Assembly (NCBI GenBank): GCA_944385775.1
Contig: CALWYM010000085.1
Location: forward strand, 1-14,116
DNA length: 14,116 nt
Source of the DNA: an uncultured Oscillospiraceae bacterium
GTDB taxonomy: Bacteria > Bacillota > Clostridia > Oscillospirales > Oscillospiraceae
Direction: 5' to 3'
Position numbers and translations under genes: made by a program. Below are positions 1 to 6,336 of the stretch, in pieces (within the stretch, counting starts at the first letter, position 1; each line of letters starts with the position of its first letter). The notes below the pieces were generated by a model that searched no databases, was not told the origin of the DNA, and worked only from the letters and a program-made list of their open reading frames with translations.

Positions 1-2644
1 GAAGAATTTAGGACTTAACGAACTGCGGGAGATGTATCTGAGCTTTTTTGAGAGCAAGGGACATCTAAGGCTTCCGAGCTTTTCGCTGATACCTCAGAAC
101 GACCCGTCCCTGCTGCTTATAAATGCAGGAATGGCGCCTATGAAGACTTGGTTTACAGGTGAGGAGGAACCGCCAAGACGCCGTGTAACAACCTGTCAGA
201 AGTGTATTCGTACAGGAGACATTGAAAATATCGGCAAGACTGCAAGACACGGCACATATTTTGAGATGCTGGGAAATTTCTCTTTCGGAGATTATTTCAA
301 GCACGAGGCCATAGCGTGGGCATGGGAATTTCTCACCAGTCCCCAGTGGCTCGATATTGACCCTCAGCTGCTTTACCCCTCAGTGTATGTAGACGACGAA
401 GAAGCTTTTAATATCTGGAAGGACGAGATTGGCATTGCTCCAGAGCGCATTTTCAAATTCGGCAAGGAGGACAACTTCTGGGAGCATGGTTCAGGTCCCT
501 GCGGACCCTGTACGGAGATTTATTTTGACAGGGGACCGGAGCATGGCTGCGGCAAGCCTGACTGTACTGTCGGCTGCGACTGCGACAGATATATGGAGGT
601 CTGGAATATAGTTTTCTCCCAGTATAACAATGACGGTCATGGAAACTATACTGAGCTTGCTCAGAAGAATATTGATACGGGTATGGGTCTTGAGCGCCTC
701 GCCTGCGTATGCCAGGGCGTGGACAGCCTTTTTGATACCGATACCGTAATGAATATTACAAATAAGGTCAGCGAGCTCACCGGTGCGCATTATGGTGAGA
801 GCCACAAAAAAGATGTCTCTCTCAGAGTTATTACTGACCATGTCAGAAGTGCCACATTTATGATTGGAGACGGAGTTTTGCCGTCTAATGAGGGCAGAGG
901 ATACGTTCTTCGCCGGCTTCTCCGCCGGGCTGCACGTCACGGAAAGCTTCTGGGCGTAAATGAGCCATTCCTTTACAAGGTTGTTGAGACTGTTATTGAG
1001 GAAAATAAGGGGCACTATCCTGACCTTGTGGAAAAGCATGACTATATCATCCGTGTAGTTGAGGTTGAGGAGGAGAGCTTTGCCAAAACAATAGATATGG
1101 GCATGGCAATTCTCAATACCATGATAGAGGAGCATAAGAAAAATGGCTGCTGTGATCTTACCGGCGAGGAGACCTTCCGTCTTTATGATACCTATGGCTT
1201 TCCTCTTGACCTTACAGAGGATATCCTTTCAGAAGCCGGAATGCATGCTGATGAGAAGGGCTTTAATGAGCTTATGGAAAAGCAGAGAGAGAGAGCCAGA
1301 GCTGCCAGAGGAGATATGTCAAATGCCTGGCAGGGGCTTGACCTGGGACTTGACAACACGCCAACCCAGTTTACTGGCTATGAGGAAAATGGCACTGAGG
1401 GAACAGTGCTAGCCATGGTTTGTGAGGGCGAGCTTCAGGAAGAGATTATTTCCGGTACCCCGGCATCCATTGTTCTTGATAAAACGTGCCTGTATGCAGA
1501 AATGGGCGGTCAGGTGGCCGACCATGGCGTGATTGAAAGCGAAAACGGTACGTTTGAGGTCAGGGACGTAAAGAAGAACAAAGCGGGGAAATCCCTCCAC
1601 TACGGCGTTGTTAAGTCAGGAATTATTAAGGTAGGAGACAAGGTTCGCTCTGTTTATGATGTGGAGCGCAGAAACGCCATAATGAGAGCGCATACCGCAA
1701 CTCACCTTCTTCAGGCTGCACTCAGAAAGGTGCTGGGCGACCATGTTCACCAGGCCGGTTCATTTGTAGAGCCTGACAGGCTTCGCTTTGACTTTACCCA
1801 TTTCTCGGCAGTAACGCCTGAGGAGCTTGTGGAGGTTTCCGACATTGTAAACCGTGAGATTCTCAAGGGGTATGCTGTAAAGACCCAGGAGATGCCAATT
1901 GCGGAGGCAAAGAAGTTAGGTGCCCAGGCCCTCTTTGGAGAGAAATACGGAGACATAGTACGGGTAGTTTCTGCTGGTGATTTCTCTGTTGAATTCTGCG
2001 GCGGTACCCACCTTGACAATGTGGCAAAAATTGGTCCGTTTAATATTAGAAACGAGTGTTCTGTGGCGTCAGGCGTCAGGAGAATTGAGGCTACAACTGG
2101 TCTTGTCTGCCTGGACGAGATACGTAAGACTAACCAGCGCATAGCCGAAATTGCGTCAGCATTCAAGACTAACCCTGCTGAGATACTTGAGAAGATTCAC
2201 GCAAATATTTCCGAGGTAAGGGAGCTTCACCACCGTGTTGATGTTCTGACTGATAAGCTTCGCTCCGGTGAGGTTGAGGGCTTTATGACCTCAGCAAAGA
2301 TGATTGGAGATTTGAGAGTTGTTACAATCCACCTCCCCAACAGGACAGCTGATGACCTGAGAAAGATGGGCGATACACTAAGAGACAGATGCGAAAATGT
2401 TGTTGCGGTTTTGGCAACAACTGTTGACGATAAAATAACATTCCAGGCTGTTTGCGGTAAGGAAGCGATTGCCGAGGGTATTAAGGCCGGAGACATTATA
2501 AAGAAGGTAACCTCCATATGCTGCGGTAAGGGCGGTGGAAGACCTGATTCGGCAATGGGCGGAGGCAAGGACCTACTTATGCTGGATAACGCACTGGCTG
2601 AGGTTGATAACTTTGTTTCCGAAAAACTTTCTGAGAATAAGTAA
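1..2644 (+). CDS. alaS: Alanyl-tRNA synthetase (5' end cut by about 2 bases)
   Basis: Charges tRNA-Ala with alanine in the cytoplasm and edits mischarged Ser/Gly-tRNA. The reading frame is open from base 2 (KNLGLNELRE leading into MYLSFFESKGH), and base 1 is G. The ATG therefore probably lies at -1 to 1, giving an 881-residue protein, normal for AlaRS; the Met at base 32 is internal. Visible parts are the class II catalytic core (RHGTYFEMLGNFSFGDY, then GMGLERLA near residue 225), a Cys-rich insert (CGKPDC..GCDCDRY, bases ~550-590) typical of clostridial AlaRS, the editing-domain zinc site HTATH (bases 1691-1705) paired with CGGTH (1997-2011), and the glycine-rich C-Ala end (GKGGGRPDSAMGGG). 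The stop overlaps the ribosome site of the following HIT gene, so the two are probably one operon. The promoter and any T-box lie outside the window. Confidence 0.98.
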   Translation, partial: KNLGLNELREMYLSFFESKGHLRLPSFSLIPQNDPSLLLINAGMAPMKTWFTGEEEPPRRRVTTCQKCIRTGDIENIGKTARHGTYFEMLGNFSFGDYFKHEAIAWAWEFLTSPQWLDIDPQLLYPSVYVDDEEAFNIWKDEIGIAPERIFKFGKEDNFWEHGSGPCGPCTEIYFDRGPEHGCGKPDCTVGCDCDRYMEVWNIVFSQYNNDGHGNYTELAQKNIDTGMGLERLACVCQGVDSLFDTDTVMNITNKVSELTGAHYGESHKKDVSLRVITDHVRSATFMIGDGVLPSNEGRGYVLRRLLRRAARHGKLLGVNEPFLYKVVETVIEENKGHYPDLVEKHDYIIRVVEVEEESFAKTIDMGMAILNTMIEEHKKNGCCDLTGEETFRLYDTYGFPLDLTEDILSEAGMHADEKGFNELMEKQRERARAARGDMSNAWQGLDLGLDNTPTQFTGYEENGTEGTVLAMVCEGELQEEIISGTPASIVLDKTCLYAEMGGQVADHGVIESENGTFEVRDVKKNKAGKSLHYGVVKSGIIKVGDKVRSVYDVERRNAIMRAHTATHLLQAALRKVLGDHVHQAGSFVEPDRLRFDFTHFSAVTPEELVEVSDIVNREILKGYAVKTQEMPIAEAKKLGAQALFGEKYGDIVRVVSAGDFSVEFCGGTHLDNVAKIGPFNIRNECSVASGVRRIEATTGLVCLDEIRKTNQRIAEIASAFKTNPAEILEKIHANISEVRELHHRVDVLTDKLRSGEVEGFMTSAKMIGDLRVVTIHLPNRTADDLRKMGDTLRDRCENVVAVLATTVDDKITFQAVCGKEAIAEGIKAGDIIKKVTSICCGKGGGRPDSAMGGGKDLLMLDNALAEVDNFVSEKLSENK

Positions 2645-2658
2645 AGGAGAAACCGCAT

Positions 2659-3021
2659 ATGTCTGATGTGCTGAATTACAATGATAGCTGTCTTTTTTGT
2701 AAAATTATAAAGGGTGAGATTCCCTCATCAAAGGTTTATGAGGATAGTTTCTGCTATGCTTTCAAGGATATTAATCCCCAGGCTCCTGTTCATATTCTGG
2801 TAGTGCCGAAAACTCATATCGTCTCCTGCGCGGAAATTGACAGGAAAAATTCCGCTCTGGTGGGACATTTATTTGAAGCCATTGCGGTAATTGCCAGAGA
2901 ACAGGGACTGGATAATGGATACAGAGTTATTTCGAACTGCGGTCCAGATGCCGGTCAGACTGTCCCTCACCTTCATTTCCATATCCTTGGAGGTAAGGAT
3001 ATGGGAGAAAAACTGGTTTAA
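2659..3021 (+). CDS. HIT (histidine triad) family nucleotide hydrolase
   Basis: A 120-residue cytoplasmic protein of the Hint branch, which hydrolyses AMP-N and acyl-AMP type bonds. The catalytic triad His-x-His-x-His is present as HLHFH at residues 104-108. An N-terminal CxxC (C11, C14) with H45 and H53 matches the zinc site seen in many bacterial Hit proteins. Length fits the family (about 110-140). The ribosome site AAAGGAG at 2643-2649 overlaps the alaS stop codon, nine bases before the ATG, so translation is probably coupled to alaS. A strong terminator follows at 3047. Hint proteins are known to hydrolyse aminoacyl-adenylates made by tRNA synthetases; a house-cleaning role beside AlaRS is inference from position. 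Confidence 0.93.
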   Translation: MSDVLNYNDSCLFCKIIKGEIPSSKVYEDSFCYAFKDINPQAPVHILVVPKTHIVSCAEIDRKNSALVGHLFEAIAVIAREQGLDNGYRVISNCGPDAGQTVPHLHFHILGGKDMGEKLV

Positions 3022-3046
3022 AATCAGTAAAAAGTATATAAATATT

Positions 3047-3089
3047 GCTGCTGCGGAAACTGTTTTAATTATTTCCGCAGCAGCTTTTT
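3047..3089 (+). terminator. Intrinsic terminator of alaS-HIT
   Basis: A perfect 13-bp stem (GCTGCTGCGGAAA at 3047-3059 with TTTCCGCAGCAGC at 3072-3084), a 12-base loop and five Ts. It lies 25 bases after the HIT stop and closes the operon. Confidence 0.93.
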
Positions 3090-3142
3090 CTGTATAAAGT
3101 AAACATATTTTTGTAAATTATAAGGGCAAATTGTAAAAGAAG

Positions 3143-3178
3143 TTGAAGTTAAGTTGAGGTTATAAATGTAAACTTCAA
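3143..3178. repeat. Inverted repeat upstream of degV, possible operator
   Basis: TTGAAGTT (3143-3150) and AACTTCAA (3171-3178) form an exact 8-bp inverted repeat around a 20-base AT-rich spacer containing TATAAA. The left side also carries imperfect AAGTTGA direct repeats (3140-3159). The site lies in the 137-base gap between the HIT terminator and degV. I could not fit a convincing -35/-10 pair here, so a regulatory role is a guess. Confidence 0.35.
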
Positions 3179-3226
3179 AATGCTTTGCTGATTCTTAATT
3201 TTAACGACTTTGAAAGGGGCAGTTAA

Positions 3227-4105
3227 ATGGCTTCTGTAAAAATAGTGACTGACAGTCATAGCAGTATTCCGCCACAGGAGGCGGAAAGATTAGGTATTGA
3301 AGTGCTTCCCATGAGGTTTTATGTAGACGGTGAGGAATGCTTTGAGGGTGTTACTCTTACAAGAGAGATATTTTTTAAGAAGCTGGCCGCCAACGCCGAT
3401 GTAAAGTCAACCCAGCCCTCTCCCCAGTATCTTATTAATTCGTGGTCAAGGATACTTAATGATTGTGATGAGATTGTTTACATACCCATAAGTTCAGGAA
3501 TAAGCGGCTCCTGTGCTACGGCAAAAACATTGAGCCAAGAGGAAGAATTTGAGGGTAGAGTTTTTGTGGTGGATAATGGCAGAGTTGCAACGCCCATGTA
3601 CCGTTCTGTGCTTGACGCCTGTGAGCTTCGTGACGAAGGGTACAGTGCTGCGGATATTCAGCAAATGCTTGAGGTCCAGAGAGCCGATATGACTATTTAT
3701 GTGGCACTGGATACCCTTGAACACCTTAAAAAGGGCGGCAGAATTTCCGGTACAACTGCGGCTTTGGGCAATCTTCTGGGGATTAAGCCTATTGCGCAGT
3801 TCGATGTGGGAGACCTTCATGTGTATAAAAAATGCAGGAGCATGAAGGCTGCAAGACGGGAAATGATTGCGGCTATGCACCACGATTTGGAAACCAAGTT
3901 TAAGAGTTTCTATGATAAGGGAAATGTGTATCTTCAGGCGGCATACAGCACTGATGAATCTACCGCTGCCGATTGGGTTCGGGAAATAGAGGAGGCTTTT
4001 CCCGGGTACAAAGTTTTGAGCGCGCCACTTTCCCTTGCCGTTTGCTGTCACATAGGCGAAAACAGTCTTGGAATAGGCTGCTCTTGCAAAATAATACGTA
4101 AATAA
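3227..4105 (+). CDS. DegV family fatty-acid-binding protein
   Basis: A 292-residue cytoplasmic protein. DegV/FakB-type proteins bind a long-chain fatty acid, and in some Firmicutes present it to the kinase FakA; a given paralogue's role is often unknown. The N-terminal strand VKIVTDSHSSIPP is the family signature. Ligand-carboxylate residues sit in STQPSP (61-66) and SSGISGS (89-95), followed by VVDNGRV (114-120). The C-terminal HIGENSLGIGCS (about 275-286) corresponds to the family's H-x-G-x-x-x-x-G-I-G motif. Start: ATG at 3227 with AAAGGGG about eight bases upstream. It is alone on its strand between two terminators, so probably monocistronic. No fakA-like gene is in the window, so FakB function is not shown. 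Confidence 0.92.
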   Translation: MASVKIVTDSHSSIPPQEAERLGIEVLPMRFYVDGEECFEGVTLTREIFFKKLAANADVKSTQPSPQYLINSWSRILNDCDEIVYIPISSGISGSCATAKTLSQEEEFEGRVFVVDNGRVATPMYRSVLDACELRDEGYSAADIQQMLEVQRADMTIYVALDTLEHLKKGGRISGTTAALGNLLGIKPIAQFDVGDLHVYKKCRSMKAARREMIAAMHHDLETKFKSFYDKGNVYLQAAYSTDESTAADWVREIEEAFPGYKVLSAPLSLAVCCHIGENSLGIGCSCKIIRK

Positions 4106-4143
4106 AAAACGCTCTCACGGTTATATCGCCGTGAGAGCGTTTT
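4106..4143. terminator. Bidirectional terminator between degV and the M42 peptidase
   Basis: A perfect 15-bp stem (AAAACGCTCTCACGG at 4106-4120 with CCGTGAGAGCGTTTT at 4129-4143) and an 8-base loop. The plus strand ends in TTTT. The minus strand ends in six Ts followed by ATTT, so it can serve both convergent genes. Confidence 0.93.
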
Positions 4144-4155
4144 GATTATTTCAAA

Positions 4156-5193
4156 TTAAAAGGGTTTAAGGCAGGTGTCCTCAGTAAGCTGGCAAAGAAA
4201 CTGAGCCAGAAGTTCAATGCACTCTTCAATATCCTTAAGGGAGCCGACCTCGGCAGGGGAATGCATATAGCGGAGAGGAATTGAGACCAGGGCAAAGGGC
4301 ACGCCAATTCCGGTTCTTGTCATAACATCTCCATCAGTTCCCGTTCTTCCGTTGGCAGCCTCGTACTGAACTGTCATATTAAGAGATTTTGCAGCGTTGT
4401 CCAGAAGTGAGTTTACCTTCTTGTGAATTGTGGGGCAGTTACAAATAACGGGACCTCCGTCAACCCTAATATCGCCTGTAACAGCTGTATCAATGCCGGC
4501 ATTGTCGCTGGTGTAGGTTACGTCCACAGCAATGGCAATGTTCGGTTTAATCCTCGAGGCAGTGAAATACGCACCCTGAGCGCCTACCTCCTCACCTGTA
4601 GTGGAGGTGCCGTAAACGCCGATTGAGGCGCCCTTTTCCCTGGCGCGTGAAACAGCGCTCATAACAATAAATGCGCCGATACGGTCGTCCATTGCTCTTG
4701 CGGTAATCCTACCGTTTAAAAGTTCCCGGACATCGGTATCAAATGTTATGGTATCGCCAAGGGAGACGTACTTGAGAGCGTCCTCCTTATCTTTTGCGCC
4801 GATGTCAATACGGAGATCCTTTGCGGTAAGCTCTCTGTTTTTTGCCATCTGCCTTGAGTTTACAACAGCGCCGTAAATTACACCGTTTTTCGTGTGAACA
4901 CGTACCTTGTGACCCGGGAAACAGGTTGCATACACTCCACCGATATTTGTTACCTTAAGCATGCCGTCCTCACCAACGGCGGTAACCATAAGACCGATTT
5001 CGTCAGCGTGACCTGTCATAAGTACCTTAAATGACGCATCGGGATTTACGCAGGCAGTTACATTGCCCATTTCGTCAACGGTAACCTTGTCAGCCTTGTC
5101 CTGCATATAGTCATAAAACTTTTTCTCAATGGCTATTTCAGTACCAGAGACACTGTTTGTGCTAAGCACGTCAAAGAGGAATTTTTTATCCAT
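4156..5193 (-). CDS. M42 family metallo-aminopeptidase (TET/glutamyl aminopeptidase type)
   Basis: A 345-residue cytosolic di-metal aminopeptidase; M42 enzymes assemble into tetrahedral dodecamers and trim peptides left by proteasome-like proteases. All expected residues are visible: H62 and D64 in GHADEIG, the bridging D169 in ARAMDDRIG, the catalytic E201 and ligand E202 in TTGEEVGAQGA, D224 in AVDVT, and H311 in YMHSPAEVGS. Length is typical. Start: ATG at 5193 with AAAGGA about ten bases upstream. The gene has its own promoter overlapping that of the divergent HD gene, and ends at the shared terminator at 4106. Substrate preference within M42 (Glu/Asp, Leu, Lys) cannot be read from the sequence. 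Confidence 0.96.
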   Translation of the reverse strand: MDKKFLFDVLSTNSVSGTEIAIEKKFYDYMQDKADKVTVDEMGNVTACVNPDASFKVLMTGHADEIGLMVTAVGEDGMLKVTNIGGVYATCFPGHKVRVHTKNGVIYGAVVNSRQMAKNRELTAKDLRIDIGAKDKEDALKYVSLGDTITFDTDVRELLNGRITARAMDDRIGAFIVMSAVSRAREKGASIGVYGTSTTGEEVGAQGAYFTASRIKPNIAIAVDVTYTSDNAGIDTAVTGDIRVDGGPVICNCPTIHKKVNSLLDNAAKSLNMTVQYEAANGRTGTDGDVMTRTGIGVPFALVSIPLRYMHSPAEVGSLKDIEECIELLAQFLCQLTEDTCLKPF

Positions 5194-5233
5194 ATGTTTA
5201 ACATCCTTTCAGGAAAATTTTCTGCACTAATTG

Positions 5234-5262
5234 ATTGTAGCACAAATGTGCTGGACTGACAA
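5234..5262 (-). promoter_or_regulatory. Promoter of the M42 peptidase gene
   Basis: On the minus strand: -35 TTGTCA (5257-5262), 17-base spacer, -10 TACAAT (5234-5239), each one mismatch from consensus. Its -35 touches the -35 of the opposing HD promoter (5252-5257). Confidence 0.75.
5239..5252. promoter_or_regulatory. Palindromic site in the overlapping divergent promoters
   Basis: AGCACA-AA-TGTGCT, a perfect 6-bp inverted repeat with a 2-base centre. It occupies the spacer of the M42 promoter, touching its -10, and ends on the first base of the HD promoter -35. A dimeric regulator bound here could block both promoters. The regulator is unknown and the operator role is inferred from position. 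Confidence 0.45.
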
Positions 5263-5280
5263 GAGGCGATATGATATACT
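5252..5280 (+). promoter_or_regulatory. Promoter of the HD hydrolase gene
   Basis: -35 TGGACT (5252-5257), 17-base spacer, -10 TATACT (5275-5280) with an extended-minus-10 TGA in front. It lies 34 bases before the HD start codon. Confidence 0.72.
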
Positions 5281-5314
5281 GACAGCAATATAGGTTTTTA
5301 CAAAGGAGAGAAAA

Positions 5315-5887
5315 ATGACAGAAAGAGAGCTTATTAAGTTTTTGTCCATTCTGGAAAAGCTTAAATGCGCCACAAGGCACTGCGTCACCACTACCGGCAG
5401 GCAGGAGAGTGTCGCTGAGCACTGCTGGAGGCTTGCTACTATGGCACTTCTTATTAAAAACGAATTTCCCGAAGTCAATATGGACAGAGTTATAAAGCTT
5501 TGCCTTGTCCACGATTTTGGGGAGGCTATGACGGGGGATATCCCAACATTTATTAAAACAGACGAGGACAGAAAAGAAGAGGAAGGACAGATTGAAGTAA
5601 TGCTGTCCGGTCTTCCTGAAAGGGAGCGGCAAGAGTTTTCTGCTATGTTCAGAGAGCTTGAGGAAAATATTACCCCGGAGGCTCAGCTTACAAAGGCCCT
5701 CGATAAGCTTGAGGCGCTTATCTCACACAACGAAGCAGATATAGAGTCGTGGCTTCCGCTGGAATATGATTTGCAGCTTACCTATGGACAAAAGGAGTGC
5801 GACCAGTTCCCCTTTACAAAAGCCCTTCGCAGTGAGGTTTATAAAGATTCACTGGAAAAAATCCGTGAAAAGCAAAGTGAAAACTAA
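5315..5887 (+). CDS. HD-domain hydrolase, YfbR/HDDC2-like (probable 5'-deoxynucleotidase)
   Basis: A 190-residue cytoplasmic metal-dependent phosphohydrolase. The HD signature is complete: H36 in ESVAEHCWR, H66-D67 in LVHDFGEAMTGDIP, and D130 in KALDKLEAL. The arrangement SVAEHxWR...HDxxEAxxGDIP matches the YfbR/HDDC2 group, whose characterised members remove phosphate from deoxynucleoside 5'-monophosphates. Substrate here is inferred from family only. Start: ATG at 5315 with AAAGGAG about ten bases upstream. It is monocistronic, with its own promoter (5252-5280) and a terminator immediately after, and is divergent from the M42 gene. Confidence 0.9.
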   Translation: MTERELIKFLSILEKLKCATRHCVTTTGRQESVAEHCWRLATMALLIKNEFPEVNMDRVIKLCLVHDFGEAMTGDIPTFIKTDEDRKEEEGQIEVMLSGLPERERQEFSAMFRELEENITPEAQLTKALDKLEALISHNEADIESWLPLEYDLQLTYGQKECDQFPFTKALRSEVYKDSLEKIREKQSEN

Positions 5888-5894
5888 AAAAATT

Positions 5895-5930
5895 AAAAGC
5901 CGCCTGGATTCTGCCACCGCGGCTTTTTAA
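5895..5930 (+). terminator. Intrinsic terminator of the HD hydrolase gene
   Basis: AAAAGCCGC (5895-5903) pairs with GCGGCTTTT (5919-5927). An inner TGG/CCA pairing (5905-5907/5914-5916) extends it. It ends in TTTTT and further T-rich sequence, and begins seven bases after the stop. Confidence 0.88.
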
Positions 5931-5936
5931 TTTTGC

Positions 5937-5964
5937 TTGACATTCTCGATAATCGAGTTATAAT
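5937..5964 (+). promoter_or_regulatory. Consensus promoter of the padR-DUF2812 operon
   Basis: -35 TTGACA (5937-5942) and -10 TATAAT (5959-5964), both perfect, with a 16-base spacer. Such a strong promoter with an operator inside its spacer is typical of a gene held off by a repressor. Confidence 0.9.
5945..5957. promoter_or_regulatory. PadR operator copy 1 (in the promoter spacer)
   Basis: CTCGATAATCGAG, a perfect 6-bp inverted repeat around one A, filling most of the spacer between -35 and -10. An identical copy lies 33 bases downstream. Assignment to the adjacent PadR protein is inference from position and from the usual autorepression in this family. Confidence 0.78.
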
Positions 5965-5977
5965 ATAGACAGATAAA

Positions 5978-5990
5978 CTCGATAATCGAG
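5978..5990. promoter_or_regulatory. PadR operator copy 2 (just after the start site)
   Basis: Exact second copy of CTCGATAATCGAG. It starts 13 bases after the -10, around +7 to +20 of the predicted transcript. The 33-base spacing puts both copies on about the same DNA face, roughly three turns apart. Confidence 0.78.
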
Positions 5991-6012
5991 AATAAGAAAA
6001 GAGGCGGAGTTT

Positions 6013-6336
6013 GTGGCAAGGGAGAAGTTCCGGACATTGACGGAGCAGATGTTTTATACGTTGCTCTGTCTTAAAGAGGAGTGCTACGGTATGGATATTC
6101 TTGATAAAGTACCACAGATGACAGATAACCGTGTAAATATTGGCTCAGGCACACTATATACACTATTGGAGCAGTTTTTGGGTGAGGGTATTATACGGGA
6201 GACAAGAGTTCAGGGACGAAAACGAAGCTACATTTTAACAGACAAGGGCAGGGAAATGCTTAAAAAGGAGTGCCTTCGCCTTGAGGCTCAGCTGCGTGAC
6301 TATCGAAGGATTTTCGGAGAGGAGGAAATAGGATGA
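6013..6336 (+). CDS. PadR family transcriptional regulator
   Basis: A 107-residue winged-helix repressor of the short (PadR-s1) type. The N-terminal helices TEQMFYTLLCLKEECYGMDILDKV are followed by the recognition region NIGSGTLYTLLEQFLGEGII (about 42-60) and the wing RKRSYILTDKGREML, all typical of the family. The C-terminal dimerisation helix is short. Start: GTG at 6013, preceded by GAGGCGGAG (6001-6009); no better in-frame start is present. The gene ends in an ATGA overlap with the DUF2812 gene, so the two are translationally coupled. Two identical operators sit in its promoter, pointing to autorepression. PadR genes paired with DUF2812 membrane proteins are a recurrent arrangement in Firmicutes; the inducing signal is not known to me. 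Confidence 0.94.
   Translation: MAREKFRTLTEQMFYTLLCLKEECYGMDILDKVPQMTDNRVNIGSGTLYTLLEQFLGEGIIRETRVQGRKRSYILTDKGREMLKKECLRLEAQLRDYRRIFGEEEIG

Noticed and set aside
491..1135. 214-codon open frame opposite alaS
   Set aside because: Antisense shadow within a conserved alaS region, with no ribosome site, family motif or promoter.
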